Shown here: positions 10,062 through 20,170 of the stretch, one piece after another
Layout: every line of letters starts with the position of its first letter
Numbering within the stretch: position 1 is the stretch's first letter
Assembly (NCBI GenBank): GCA_949317995.1
Contig: OX439046.1
Span: forward strand, 38,166,002 to 38,230,001
Reading direction: 5' to 3'
DNA: 64,000 nucleotides
Source of the DNA: Acholoe squamosa
Taxonomy: Eukaryota > Annelida > Polychaeta > Phyllodocida > Polynoidae
Translations under genes and position numbers: made by a program
The notes under the pieces: model-generated
Seen by the model: the letters and a program-made list of their open reading frames with translations, nothing else
Told to the model about the DNA's origin: nothing
The model's database searches: none

Positions 10062-12068
10062 GACGGTGACAGCGATGACGAGGAGTGGATGAAATCCGGC
10101 CCCTCGGATACGCCTGTAGGTAAATTCTACCTCATTTGGATTGATCAGCTGAAATCCAAATTGGGGTCGATTTACAGCTACGAGGCCCGGACGAAAGTTC
10201 AGTGGGCAATGACCCAATGGGGACCAACCGGCAGCCGCCGACGGTGCCCATTCGAGTCATGCCAGCTGGCTCTCACGGGTGAGAAGATGTTAGAGACGAA
10301 GCCTCGCTTCGCTCGCCACATTGTTGAACATCACATGCACCACAAGCCTGTGATGATGTGTGTGCTTGGGGACCGCCCAAGCAAACATTGTGATGGCTCG
10401 TTCAGCACTCACCGGCGCCGAGACATGGCTCTGCACTTGCAGAAGGCCCATGGCATCGGCCTGGAGAAAACCAGGAAACGAGCCATCAAGTGCTTCAACG
10501 AGCTCCTAGCTAACTGGGCCTCATTGAGCGTTAAAGACGTCAAGGAGCAGGCATTCGAGACCGGATTCTGCTCGTGGAAGAGCGGCAACTTGTTGACCTT
10601 CTTCCAAATCAACTTCTCGTCCACGAAGTTCGGGATGCCCAGTGGGGTGCACCTGAAGGTGAAAAAGTGGCGAGGGGATGATAAGCGAGAGAAGGCCAAG
10701 GCCCGCTCGAAGGGTCCCGGCGGAGGCACAACAACAGCTACCGGTGCTTCCAAGAGGACCCGAGCAGACCGGTCCGTGAGCCCTTCGGGTGGCAAGGACC
10801 AGCCAAGACCAGCAAACCCAGCTGATCGTCGCGAGTCGGGACAACAAGTCTCGGCTCTGGATATGCCCAGCAACCAGGCCCATAGGGCGGTTAGCCAGGC
10901 AGCCACACCGGCTACTCCTACCACCACCTCTACACCTGCACCCGCGGAACAACGCCCGGGCGAAGCCTCTGGCAGCCAGGATGATGGGGGCGAAATCTTC
11001 GCTCCCCCATCCGGGTATTCATCTTGGTGGGCCGGAGAGGGATCTTCCGGCAAGCGCCCCACGTATAGTGAGTACGCGGCGAAGTTCCCTGCTATGGGAC
11101 CAGCTGGACCCGAGTCGCAGGTCCTTACCTCCCTGGGCCGGACCAAACCCCGTGGTAGAGGCCGTGGTGGGCTGGAGTCCACCCGAGCTTCTCCGGGTGG
11201 TGGCCGAGGCCGGGGCGGTTTAACGGTTGAGGGCCCGTCTGCTCCTCCAGCAGGTACTCCACCTGCCTCAGTGGAAGCCACCGCGCCTCCACCAGTCATA
11301 GCTCCACCAACGGGCCCTCGGGTACCCCTGATGGAGCTAATTTCGGATACGCTGTCAGGTCTTCAGGATCCGAACACGTTTGTTGACCACCGGGATGTCC
11401 AAACGGTTCACATCCAGAACGAACTGATGGCGGAGTGGCAGGCATTGCACCGCCAGAAGTCAGTCGACTACTGGCGGGCGATGACTGAAGCCACCCTCAA
11501 TCTGGTATACGAAATCCAGAAGAGGGAGGAAGACAAGATCAGGCAGCTGGAGAAGGACAGAGTCCAGGAGGCTCTCGAATCCTGCCGGCGTCAGCAGAGG
11601 GAAGCCGAAAAGCTTAAGGAGTTCCACCAAGCTGAGAACGCCAGGTACATCCACAGGTTCAAGGAGGCTGACCTCAAGTTTTTCCTGGCATTCGGGAAAC
11701 ATCTGGAGGAGTGGGACGGCTTACCGTCGTCCCTTATCTTCGTACCGGATGTACCACCGGATGCCCCACCGGTCCCGGCTACTCCACCGGTTCTAGCCAC
11801 TCCACCGGTCCCGGCTGCTCCGCCAGTTCCGGCAGCTCTCCTGCTCCCGCCGCCTTCTGTCACCCGGACTGCTCCAACTGCCACGGTTGCTTCACCAGCA
11901 TCCGAGGCAATGGACAGTCCATCCGCGGTGATGAGGGCCTTGAGCTTGGGGAGCGATACGCCCAGCGAGGCTTCCGCGGCGCTCTCTGCGAGCAGCTGTA
12001 GCAGCTCGGCTCCATCTGCCTCAGTGGAGTCGGCTGAGAAGATGGACACGGATCTGGAAGATCTTTAA
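10062..12068 (+). CDS. Third ORF, C-terminal part with zinc-finger-like motifs
   Basis: This part is in the same frame as the preceding one. The first ATG is at 10089, but the residues before it are acidic and read as a continuation. Two Cys/His clusters lie near the start: one begins CPFESC and ends in a H-x4-H pair, and the other begins CVLGDRPSKHC and ends in HLQKAH, as in C2H2 fingers. A Gly/Arg/Pro-rich middle, a predicted helix with many charged residues (about 11,400-11,700 in nucleotides) and a repetitive Pro/Val/Ala tail follow. DNA or RNA binding is the best guess. No env features (furin site, fusion peptide, anchor) are visible. Confidence 0.65.
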   Translation, partial: DGDSDDEEWMKSGPSDTPVGKFYLIWIDQLKSKLGSIYSYEARTKVQWAMTQWGPTGSRRRCPFESCQLALTGEKMLETKPRFARHIVEHHMHHKPVMMCVLGDRPSKHCDGSFSTHRRRDMALHLQKAHGIGLEKTRKRAIKCFNELLANWASLSVKDVKEQAFETGFCSWKSGNLLTFFQINFSSTKFGMPSGVHLKVKKWRGDDKREKAKARSKGPGGGTTTATGASKRTRADRSVSPSGGKDQPRPANPADRRESGQQVSALDMPSNQAHRAVSQAATPATPTTTSTPAPAEQRPGEASGSQDDGGEIFAPPSGYSSWWAGEGSSGKRPTYSEYAAKFPAMGPAGPESQVLTSLGRTKPRGRGRGGLESTRASPGGGRGRGGLTVEGPSAPPAGTPPASVEATAPPPVIAPPTGPRVPLMELISDTLSGLQDPNTFVDHRDVQTVHIQNELMAEWQALHRQKSVDYWRAMTEATLNLVYEIQKREEDKIRQLEKDRVQEALESCRRQQREAEKLKEFHQAENARYIHRFKEADLKFFLAFGKHLEEWDGLPSSLIFVPDVPPDAPPVPATPPVLATPPVPAAPPVPAALLLPPPSVTRTAPTATVASPASEAMDSPSAVMRALSLGSDTPSEASAALSASSCSSSAPSASVESAEKMDTDLEDL

Positions 12069-12835
12069 GTGTCCATCTGACGGTGTCTTCTTTGTACCCG
12101 AGGGTAAAAGCATTTAATATGCCAGAGGCACTGTTCCTTACGCTGGACCCCTAACATCTGGAACGGAACCTGCAGCGAAGATGGATGCTAAACCCGACAC
12201 GCCAAAAAGGATTACCACACCTACCCGGGGCTCCATCTTCCCATCTTCATCAGGGCACATCACAACAGCAATGTGGCTTGCCACCACACATATGTCGCCG
12301 GATGGAGCTGCAGAAACCAGTCGTTCCAGATTCGCCGGAAGTCTGGTATATTGTAAGGGTGATCCTGCTACCCTGGTAGGACACCTATATTTATCAGTAT
12401 TATTATTTTTGTATAAATATATTTTCATACCAAATCTATATTCTCGTAATTAAAACAAACAAAATTTTTCTCGGGTTATCTACCCCACCTCGGGTCGGTT
12501 AGTTAATACTGTAAAATTTTATTCATATCACCTGATTACTCGTCTACCACTTTTTAATGCGTCTCGTTTATAAAAATAACATCATTGTAACACTGTTACT
12601 ACATATCACCATAGGTCGATGGTGCATAAGGCTCCACTTCCTATTTGTTATTATTAATTATCATTACTTCGGGTTATATGCGACGATGCCTCATTATGTA
12701 CATATTATTTATAATGCCCCTGGATGTTCTATATCCTATACGAACTGTATATGTAGACTTACCTATTTGTGTATGATATTACTGTATAAAGCTAACAATA
12801 GGTATTTGTTAATTACACCTAACCCTAGGTATAGT
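12069..12835. other. 3' untranslated region of the gypsy element
   Basis: Nothing coding is seen between the third ORF and the polypurine tract. The stretch shifts from GC-rich to AT-rich at about 12,380. Confidence 0.5.
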
Positions 12836-12848
12836 CTAGTGGGGGTGG
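12836..12848 (+). promoter_or_regulatory. Polypurine tract
   Basis: A G-rich tract (AGTGGGGGTGG) directly precedes the 3' LTR, where plus-strand DNA synthesis is primed in LTR elements. Confidence 0.7.
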
Positions 12849-13213
12849 TGTAGGGGCCGGTATCGTCGTATATATGTTAGTGCCGTTCATCCGAGAGACG
12901 TGTTTGTGTGGTGCCTGTTCCTTCTATGCCAGCTAGGTGTCGCTTTGTGATACCCCGTTGGTACAAGAGGGGGCGGCACCATGCCTCGCGTCCAGCTCCT
13001 ACTAAGGAGCCGGACGAGCGGCAGAAGGTGACTAGATCTAGTCCAGTCCAGACGCGCAGTTTAACCTGTAGACTAGAGTGGAATAAAGTCCTACCCGAGA
13101 GGTAGGGGTTTCTGGGGCTTTGCCCAACCCGAACTGCTCGTGTTGTGTTGGTATTTCTAGTGGTAAGCGAGCCAAAGAGCCACCCAACATATAAGTCAAT
13201 ACGAACCATTACA
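12849..13213 (+). repeat. 3' LTR
   Basis: This is the 365-bp partner of the repeat at 340-704, with three differences by eye. It is followed by GAAG (13214-13217), which matches the bases before the 5' LTR. Confidence 0.95.
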
Positions 13214-13217
13214 GAAG

Positions 13218-13972
13218 TAAAATGTTGATCTCATAGGATTTTTTTTAATTATGCCATAATCTCTTACGTGTTGTTGAGTTGTGAGGTGAGTCTTATACGC
13301 AATGTATTATGGTAGACTAGTTAAGCTGGTGTTTATTCTCTATGTTATAGGAAGAATCTTTTCTTAGGACAAAGCAATATATTTTTCTTTACCCTTTAAA
13401 TACTGACAATGGATTATTGTATTTCTTGCTATAGATTATGATATTACATTGATAAAGTCTTATTTATTTTTTATTCGACTTTTTTATTTATTTTTCAAGA
13501 GAGAATATTATGATAGTATTTTTTTCATGTACTGTGCATCATAATTGAATATAATACACATCGTATGAATATTGAGTATGATGCACTCCTATGTTGGTTA
13601 CAGACGTGTTTGTCTCCCATGTGGTAGGAAATCCTTTAAGGTTCGCTTATGTATTGTACTTGTTGAATGTTATAATACAATCATAATTAATAAAGTGCTA
13701 GAGAGAAATTCTAATGAAATTTTATTGAAGTTTTTAATTAAACATTTTATGACAGATGGTATGTCAGCTATTTATTTTTATTTAGCAATTTATTTCTATT
13801 TTACATTGTTTTCTTATGAATTGCGCATTAAACACAGTTTTATATTGTTAGTCTTAAAGGGTGAAGACTGGAAGCTTTCCCACCTTTAACCATTTTAGGT
13901 CTTATCCTATATATATCAAGATAAATATTATTATTATAATCATTATCTCAAGATAATTTTCTTAATTCATAT
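13218..13972. other. AT-rich host spacer, no gene seen
   Basis: There is a 105-codon open frame at 13572-13889, but its composition is hydrophobic and AT-driven with no recognisable domain. It is not supported as a gene. Confidence 0.5.
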
Positions 13973-14042
13973 ATTGATTCTGGAACAGTAATGAAGGACG
14001 AGTAGCTGCGGTCTGGGCTAAACTGAGTCCAAATGACCCGGC
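13973..14042. repeat. Split direct repeat A, outer copy (element 1)
   Basis: This 70-bp sequence starting ATTGATTCTGGAACAG is repeated at 14289-14358 with no difference seen. Confidence 0.9.
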
Positions 14043-14091
14043 CCTATTTATTAACAAGTAATAACATATTAATACAGAGAAATTACATAAA

Positions 14092-14290
14092 AAAAAAATT
14101 GAAGCAGTGGAAGAGTCCCATGTGTGTGTGCCCTTAGGCTAGCAGGCTGCAGTAGTGGGTCACTGCCCACAGGTATGTTCAGGGAGCAGTAGCAGTGTGT
14201 GTGTGTGTGTGTGTAGGAGTAGCAGGTGGGTGAGTAGTAGTGGTACTGACCGTATCAATACATAGACCAATCAGGATTGGTCTCACCCAT
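14092..14290. repeat. Split direct repeat B, inner copy (element 1)
   Basis: About 200 bp are repeated at 19121-19318. The repeat includes a GT microsatellite and ends TCTCACCCAT. Confidence 0.9.
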
Positions 14291-14358
14291 TGATTCTGGA
14301 ACAGTAATGAAGGACGAGTAGCTGCGGTCTGGGCTAAACTGAGTCCAAATGACCCGGC
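14289..14358. repeat. Split direct repeat A, inner copy (element 1)
   Basis: This second copy of the 70-bp repeat abuts the B repeat. Adjacent A and B segments match the recombination-joint region expected in YR retrotransposons. Confidence 0.9.
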
Positions 14359-14405
14359 AACACCAGAACAATGATATAGTCCTGATACTCTACACATTAG
14401 TATGT

Positions 14406-15464
14406 CTAAAAATTAGCTTTCAGTGCCGTGGCGACTATATTGTCTATATCTATCCTGGTACCAAGTGGTTTGGCTAAGTACAAAAGAGCAGACAAGCTTG
14501 TCCAGTCACCGGTGTATCTGATGTCCTCTAGTGGGATACCGCACAGGTGCATAAAGGCAGCGCCTGAACGTCTCAGAGAATGTATTCCGGCCCTGTTTGT
14601 ATCTATCCCAATAGTACTTAGTAGGTGTTTCAGGAACTTAAGTAGTGCTGAGTATTGTAATGGGACCAGCGAATTCCCTTTGCGCACTAGGAAGGCGGGT
14701 GCTTCAGGGTCTGTCGTAGGGGTACTGTCAAAGTGTCTCTTGAGTAAAGATACTGCACAAAGTGGTGAGTTAGGGACTCCTATGACCGGGATGTGGTGGA
14801 CTCTCTGTCCAAATTGGATTGTTTTTGAGCTTGAAACCGTGACAATCATACCCCAGCTAGTGAATGATACAGACTTTCTTCTTAGAAAGTGTGGTGATGC
14901 TTTTGCTGCGTTGTCTACTACTAGGTTGCTCTTCCTGAGAAGGGTCCTGAAGCTAGTAACGATGCATGCCCACATAGCTAAATGGTCAGGTACTGCTAGA
15001 TTCACCTTTGTAGACATGTCCAAGAGTTGCGAAACTGACAGTGTGACTCTAGTGGGTATAGGGTCACCGAGGATCCTGCGCAGACCTGACATAGTACACT
15101 TAAACATAAAATTTGTCCTTATCCAAGCTACGTCGTAGCCATAATGTGCATTTAAACTTATCACTGCACTCACGTAATTGTCTATAGTGCTATACTTCAA
15201 GTCCGAAGACAGGTACACTGAATATCGACACATGGTCTGAACCGAAGTGGGTACGACTATAGAGGCAGAGATGGTACAGAACACAATAAATCTTTTCCAT
15301 TGGCTGCATTTAGTTTTCCAGGTGGAAACGCTCCAAGCATGCGCTCTCGCTATTGCCGCTTTCATGTCCAAATCTCCGCATAGCTTAGCCGCCGCTACAA
15401 CATAGATACATAGGAAGGTTGTGCGGGTAATATAACACTCTTGACAAAGCATCTGCAAGGACAT
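14406..15464 (-). CDS. Tyrosine recombinase of YR element 1
   Basis: This enzyme would integrate the circular DNA intermediate. The longest frame is 352 residues and overlaps the end of the RT frame by about 80 bases. The true start may be an internal Met (the segment starting MKAAIARAHAW). The core shows the family signature: an Arg in FRTLLRKSNLV, the H-x-x-R box in HSLRRSGAAF, and the nucleophilic Tyr in SALLYLAKP. It is clearly homologous to the recombinase of element 2 (for example LEDIR..GDW..L.ALLYL..P). No breaks are seen. Confidence 0.93.
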   Translation of the reverse strand: MSLQMLCQECYITRTTFLCIYVVAAAKLCGDLDMKAAIARAHAWSVSTWKTKCSQWKRFIVFCTISASIVVPTSVQTMCRYSVYLSSDLKYSTIDNYVSAVISLNAHYGYDVAWIRTNFMFKCTMSGLRRILGDPIPTRVTLSVSQLLDMSTKVNLAVPDHLAMWACIVTSFRTLLRKSNLVVDNAAKASPHFLRRKSVSFTSWGMIVTVSSSKTIQFGQRVHHIPVIGVPNSPLCAVSLLKRHFDSTPTTDPEAPAFLVRKGNSLVPLQYSALLKFLKHLLSTIGIDTNRAGIHSLRRSGAAFMHLCGIPLEDIRYTGDWTSLSALLYLAKPLGTRIDIDNIVATALKANF

Positions 15465-17118
15465 TAAGTCGTCCTGGGATATGTAATGCTACAATATGGC
15501 AGTTATAAAGAGCTGTAAGCCAAAACAGTTCTCTCAGGAAGTCCATCGCTCTTGTATTTGTACTTTTGCCCTTATTCAGTGCGCTTACTACATGGGTGTT
15601 ATCCGTGTAACAGACAATTTTCCTATTGCGCCATAAAGGTCCCCACCTATTAATCGCCATTAAGATGGGGTATAGCTCCCTGATGTTTATGTTTTCAGGC
15701 ACGAATTGACTAGGTGGCAGGAGGCAGTGTCCATGACTGTCTATGTTCATACTGATCCTGCATCCCCAACCTGCACATATCCAGTCCTTGCCGTACCTGA
15801 CACCGTAGCCCCTGTCTGATGCGTCCATGTATAAGTCACTTTTTGTGGACGGTAGAGTGCTGACAATTTTTGCTTCGCCATTAAACCACTTTGCGAATCT
15901 TAGCCACCAGTCTAGGTCCTTGAAGAACCCGGTAGAGAGGGTTATGTACCTTTTAGTGCTCGTGAACGCAGATAACATGCCTATGACTCTGTGAGAGAAT
16001 GTCCTGCCCCCCCTGACTAAAGTAGAGCAGTGTGCTAAGATCCCGCATAAACGGCGCAGCTGTTTCTTGGTTGCCCTTCGGCGACCTACAAAGAAACGTA
16101 GCTCACTGTGCAATTTATTGATCTTGCTCTCCGGTAGTCTGAGGCACATTTGTAGTGAGTCAATTTCTATCCCTAGATAAATTTGAACTTGTGCAGGTGA
16201 AAGAACCTTCTTATAGGATAAGAAAAAACCCAACGAGTGGAGTGTGCTATGTAGAAACAACTGTGCTTTTTGGCACTCCGCATATGAGTTACCCATAGTA
16301 AGTAAGTCATCGAGATAATTAAAGCAATAATAACCGTTAGCTCTCATATAACGAGCTATGCTGTCAGTAATCCTATTAAAGAGGAATGCAGCCATTCTAG
16401 TGCCGAATGACACGAAGTTGTCCACTAAAAACACTTTCTGTGAGTCGAATGTCCACTGTAGGCCCTGGAATTGCCTATCGCTTGGCCTAATCATAATAGA
16501 GCGGTACGCTGCGGAAATGTCTGTGACTGCCATGAACATACCGGGTCGGAGCACCTTGGTCACATCATCGATGCTAGTGTAACTAAAGTGGTGGAATGTC
16601 TCGTTCATATGTGAATTAATAGATAGACCTTCTGGTCTACTGGCGTCCGTTACCGGTCTATAACCGCCATCTCTTTTCTCAACCGCACCTAAGGCGTGGA
16701 TGCAAGTAGGTGCTGCTGTGACTATAGACAATTTGCCTTGGTCTACTTCTGTCTTTAGCAGGTTATCAATGAAGTTCCTTGCTTCTTGGGGTACATAGTT
16801 CTTAGTGCTATACTCACTAATATGTGTGTTTGGGTCCACTACTTTAAACCCGTGCATTATGCCGTCCATTAGGAATGCGGCGTCATAATCCCAACCATTT
16901 GTACCATAAACTGAATTAGGGCCTCCACTAAGCATTGATAACCAGCCTGCGGGTTTCATTTGAGATCTGACCCCTTTTAGGATATGGGTGGAGTTAATAT
17001 CCCACAATGGAGCATAGCTTACATAAATTGACAATAATTCTGATATGTCCGAAGTACACACAAGCGAGTCTCTATCACAATAAATGTCTGGTAAATTGTT
17101 GGTTGTTACATTGACCAC
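15385..17118 (-). CDS. Reverse transcriptase / RNase H of YR element 1
   Basis: This 577-residue frame follows gag. RT motifs are AVTDISAAYRSI, the catalytic NYLDDLLTMG box and the thumb segment. RNase H motifs are YMDASDRGYG, ELYPILM, CYTDNTHVVSALNKG and NVLADALSR. The RT-RH pairing without an endonuclease or DDE integrase, followed by a YR, defines a DIRS-order element. The N-terminal 130 residues (YAPLWDI...) are conserved in the RT of element 2. Confidence 0.93.
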   Translation of the reverse strand: MVNVTTNNLPDIYCDRDSLVCTSDISELLSIYVSYAPLWDINSTHILKGVRSQMKPAGWLSMLSGGPNSVYGTNGWDYDAAFLMDGIMHGFKVVDPNTHISEYSTKNYVPQEARNFIDNLLKTEVDQGKLSIVTAAPTCIHALGAVEKRDGGYRPVTDASRPEGLSINSHMNETFHHFSYTSIDDVTKVLRPGMFMAVTDISAAYRSIMIRPSDRQFQGLQWTFDSQKVFLVDNFVSFGTRMAAFLFNRITDSIARYMRANGYYCFNYLDDLLTMGNSYAECQKAQLFLHSTLHSLGFFLSYKKVLSPAQVQIYLGIEIDSLQMCLRLPESKINKLHSELRFFVGRRRATKKQLRRLCGILAHCSTLVRGGRTFSHRVIGMLSAFTSTKRYITLSTGFFKDLDWWLRFAKWFNGEAKIVSTLPSTKSDLYMDASDRGYGVRYGKDWICAGWGCRISMNIDSHGHCLLPPSQFVPENINIRELYPILMAINRWGPLWRNRKIVCYTDNTHVVSALNKGKSTNTRAMDFLRELFWLTALYNCHIVALHIPGRLNVLADALSRVLYYPHNLPMYLCCSGG

Positions 17119-17169
17119 GGAACCGTAGGAATCCGGAATATCATGGGCACCGTCAATATTATTTGTACA

Positions 17170-19104
17170 TCAAGATACGCGGGAGTGGATCGGTGGTGCG
17201 AAAAAGGTTGACCCCCCTCCCGCATTATTGTTTGCTCCACTGCTTGTGGTTGTTGGTTGATTTTTGCACCCCCCTTTTGCTGGGTGGGGGCCCTTACACA
17301 CCGCGCATACGTGTTGCCTGTTACATGGGTTATACCAACATCTAGTGAAATTGAACAAAGCACAAACATCCGTAGGGCAATGGATTCTGTTTTGAGTAGA
17401 GGGGCCTTTACCTTTAGTGCCTTGTTTGTTACCTGCTTTTAATCTGGCTAATTCAGCCTTCAAATCCTGTACCACCTGTAGGTTATCGGAGCCCAAATTA
17501 TCAGAGACTGATGCGTGCTCAGCTGTCTGAAATCCGGGTAACTCCCCTGAAATCACTCTAGTAGTGAGATCATGCTCATATTTAGCTAGTGCACTCGAGG
17601 TATAAGTGGCATTGAGGCCCTTCCTAGCTACGAATCTCATATGGTCACCATAACTTTTTGCAGACCACTGTGGTAAATTAGCAATAGCTAACTTCTCCTG
17701 GACACATGTCATACCATATATTACCTCTCTGTATGTCATATCAGAGTAGACTTTGTCAGTGGGAATGTGGTAATCTGGCCTTAACCAGTGTTGTGACCTC
17801 TTTTTCTTAGAAGCTTCACCTATCTTAAATAAAGTGGATAACAAGTCACCTTGGTCCTTTGCATCCAGGTAGCCGGCAAGGTCCCCCTCCACGCCCATAT
17901 TCTCAGCTGTCAGGCCTGCAGTTGATAATCCAGCCTGGATGGTAGCAGAGGGGGGAAGCTTGGGTGGTGTGATCCTGTGTTGTTGATGTTGTGTGTCAGG
18001 CAAAGACCCAGTGTAGGGTGTCCCATCCAAGTAATACAGCTGTGGTACCTCCTGTGCTGCTGTGGTTGGGACTGGAGCACTGCCTACTGGGTTCTGCTTG
18101 GCCTGATTGAGCAATTTTTGCTGTTTTCCAGCCAAAAAAAGCATAAACTCCTGCTGTAAATTGTCTCCCTCGGCGAAAGCGGAAGGAACGCCATCTTGCA
18201 CTCCCGAGCGTTCACGAACATTGCCGAACTTGCCCGAGCCGACGTAATCCGAAAGTTTCCGACCTAGGCTGTCGGCAGCGCTCGGTATATCCTCGTTGGT
18301 TAATATGCAGCTTGTGTTTGCTCTCTGGTGCATATCGTAATCCAAGCCGTGACCGTTCTTTTTCAATCCGCTGTAGGAGTTTACGTCTCCGAAGAAACCC
18401 GAAGTGGCATTCGGTATTCTCCGTACATCTGCCGACCGTCCCCGACTCTCTCCGAGCCCGTTTTCGGCGGCGTTCGGGTATCTCCGTATGTGTCCGGCTG
18501 TGTTCGGGTTGGATATGCCTTCGGAGGCGCTCGGCAAGGTCCGGGCGTCTTCGGCTTTGGCGCTGCTGGCTGCATTCGTAAATGTTGTGTACTCCGCTCG
18601 GTCGTCGGCGTATCTGCTGCTGCTCCTGGATGCGTTCGTAAACGCTTCTCCCTGGTAATAGCTGCTATTAGGTGCAGTCAAATCATGAAAATTTACGAAT
18701 GCACCCCTCCTCTTGTGTGCAGCACTCTGCTGCTTCTGCTGTATGTCTTTGAGAGATTTTTTGTAATCCTCCTCCAGTTCTGCATTCTCTAAGTCAATTA
18801 AGGCTAGCCTTTCTTCTAATGCTAAGAGGTCACCTTTTTTCCTGAGTAGTCCTGCCTTTTCTTCTGCTATAGCAATCTTCTCCTGGAGAATAGCTTCTGG
18901 TGACTTTGGGGGCTGTGTATTGCTCTGCCTTCTCTCTCCCAGGGGGGTGGCCATATTGGAAGCTCCTTGGTCTCCCCCTTCTTCCTCATGAAAAACTGCA
19001 TTACTCCTGGTCTCCTCCGTGAGTTTGTGGTTTAGCACCCCACAGTTGGGACAGTGCTTTTTGTTGCCATGGTATGACTGTTGGCATACCAAACAAACCA
19101 CCAT
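17170..19104 (-). CDS. Gag-like protein of YR element 1
   Basis: The chosen start is the Met of MVVCLVCQQSYHG, since the same start region (MVVCEACEYEYHG) is conserved in element 2. An in-frame upstream ATG lies in the B repeat. About 644 residues. The N-terminus has a CxxC...CxxC zinc ribbon, then a coiled coil (about residues 50-110), low-complexity Ser/Arg/Asn-rich sequence and a conserved central domain. The C-terminal Cys/His cluster (C...C...HVCAVCKGPH...C) is typical of Gag proteins in DIRS-order elements. It presumably binds the element's RNA. Confidence 0.8.
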   Translation of the reverse strand: MVVCLVCQQSYHGNKKHCPNCGVLNHKLTEETRSNAVFHEEEGGDQGASNMATPLGERRQSNTQPPKSPEAILQEKIAIAEEKAGLLRKKGDLLALEERLALIDLENAELEEDYKKSLKDIQQKQQSAAHKRRGAFVNFHDLTAPNSSYYQGEAFTNASRSSSRYADDRAEYTTFTNAASSAKAEDARTLPSASEGISNPNTAGHIRRYPNAAENGLGESRGRSADVRRIPNATSGFFGDVNSYSGLKKNGHGLDYDMHQRANTSCILTNEDIPSAADSLGRKLSDYVGSGKFGNVRERSGVQDGVPSAFAEGDNLQQEFMLFLAGKQQKLLNQAKQNPVGSAPVPTTAAQEVPQLYYLDGTPYTGSLPDTQHQQHRITPPKLPPSATIQAGLSTAGLTAENMGVEGDLAGYLDAKDQGDLLSTLFKIGEASKKKRSQHWLRPDYHIPTDKVYSDMTYREVIYGMTCVQEKLAIANLPQWSAKSYGDHMRFVARKGLNATYTSSALAKYEHDLTTRVISGELPGFQTAEHASVSDNLGSDNLQVVQDLKAELARLKAGNKQGTKGKGPSTQNRIHCPTDVCALFNFTRCWYNPCNRQHVCAVCKGPHPAKGGCKNQPTTTSSGANNNAGGGSTFFAPPIHSRVS

Positions 19105-19120
19105 GATGCATAAAAAAAAC

Positions 19121-19318
19121 AAAAAATTGAAGCAGTGGAAGAGTCCCATGTGTGTGTGCCCTTAGGCTAGCAGGCTGCAGTAGTGGGTCACTGCCCACAG
19201 GTATGTTCAGGGAGCAGTAGCAGTGTGTGTGTGTGTGTGTGTAGGAGTAGCAGGTGGGTGAGTAGTAGTGGTACTGACCGTATCAATACATAGACCAATC
19301 AGGATTGGTCTCACCCAT
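19121..19318. repeat. Split direct repeat B, outer copy (element 1)
   Basis: This copy matches 14092-14290 with no difference seen over about 190 bp and forms the 5' end of the element on the minus strand. Confidence 0.9.
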
Positions 19319-19725
19319 TTTTCATAAGTTTTTTAAAGTTAATGTTGCTTGAAGTTAAAAAAAAGTGATTTTTGATCAGAAAAAAAATTATGAGTTTTGT
19401 ATTCAGAAGATTAAAGATGGATTTTTCACTATATTACTTCTTATAGAGCTAAAGACACAGGGTCAAAATGTCACAACTTTCCCAGAGAATACTGCGTTCA
19501 GATAATGTCTTGAGCAAAACAAGGATATTAATCATGTCTTCCAGATAACGTTCTGAACAAAACAAGGACATAAATTATGTATCAGTACATACGTACTCAG
19601 TTCTTTAGTTTGATTATTCAAATAATTAAAAGATTTTCAATAATAGAGTAATTATTTATTGTTTTTTCACATACAGATTTCAATAGAATAGCATATTGCA
19701 TAATGAATAGTGTTTTTTTAAAGTC

Positions 19726-20005
19726 ATACGGAAGGGTAGAATATACCTTATAGTCAAGATACATACGTCAGGTTATATATCCATACATAATGAAATATAT
19801 AAATTTGGTTAAGTGATTCATAATTATACAAAAGCGTAGCTGTTAAAAAATAATTGTTTTCTTGGATAAATAGAATTACTGCCTCAATCATCCGTATATA
19901 GAAGACAGTGCGCATATAAGACGCACCCATAATTTCAATGCTGTTTTTTTTCAGAAAATATACCCCTCAACTTGAGTAAATCCTATAAGACTTAGAAGGG
20001 ATTTG
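19726..20005. repeat. Dispersed repeat, copy 1
   Basis: This roughly 270-bp segment starting TACGGAAGGGTAGAATATACC recurs with small differences at 20171-20450. It contains GTGCGCATATAAGACGCACC, suggestive of a degraded DNA transposon. The family was not identified. Confidence 0.7.
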
Positions 20006-20054
20006 TTTGATGTAGAGAATACCTTTCATATGCAAGAGATTATACTAGTAAGCA

Positions 20055-20057
<3 letters not shown>

Positions 20058-20099
<42 letters not shown>
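20058..20099. repeat. TA dinucleotide microsatellite
   Basis: About 20 TA units occur in a row. Confidence 0.9.
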
Positions 20100-20103
<4 letters not shown>

Positions 20104-20170
20104 AAGGCATATGGTAAAATTAGATTAGATTATGCAACCTAATGTTTCTAATATACAAATTTCAAAAGCT

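Larger units (their letters stand above)
340..13213 (+). mobile_element. Complete Ty3/gypsy LTR retrotransposon, 12.9 kb
   Basis: The element has two 365-bp LTRs beginning TGTAGGGG and ending CATTACA, a primer-binding-site-like sequence just after the 5' LTR, a G-rich polypurine tract before the 3' LTR, and GAAG on both sides. Between them lie gag, pol in the order protease, reverse transcriptase, RNase H, integrase (the Ty3/gypsy order), and an extra long ORF. By eye the LTRs differ at three positions, so the insertion is young. At nearly 13 kb it is far longer than most gypsy elements, because of the long Gag and the third ORF of about 3.5 kb. One frameshift at the PR-RT junction and one in-frame TAG in the third ORF suggest this copy is not fully competent. 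Confidence 0.95.
13973..19318 (-). mobile_element. Tyrosine-recombinase retrotransposon with split direct repeats (Ngaro/PAT-like), copy 1
   Basis: Read on the minus strand, the order is terminal repeat B (19318-19121), gag, RT/RNase H, YR, repeat A (14358-14289), repeat B (14290-14092) and repeat A (14042-13973). This is the split-direct-repeat plan of Ngaro- and PAT-type DIRS-order elements, which insert through a tyrosine recombinase, usually without target duplications. The two B copies look identical over about 190 bp and the two A copies over 70 bp, so the insertion is recent. All three frames are open across their domains. A second, diverged member of the same kind lies at 46196-51387. 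Confidence 0.9.

Noticed and set aside
9041-11299. Long minus-strand open frames opposite the third gypsy ORF
   Set aside because: Composition-driven shadows of Ser/Pro-rich coding sequence; no motif or start context.
13572-13889. 105-codon open frame in AT-rich DNA
   Set aside because: No domain, no neighbours, hydrophobic AT-driven composition.
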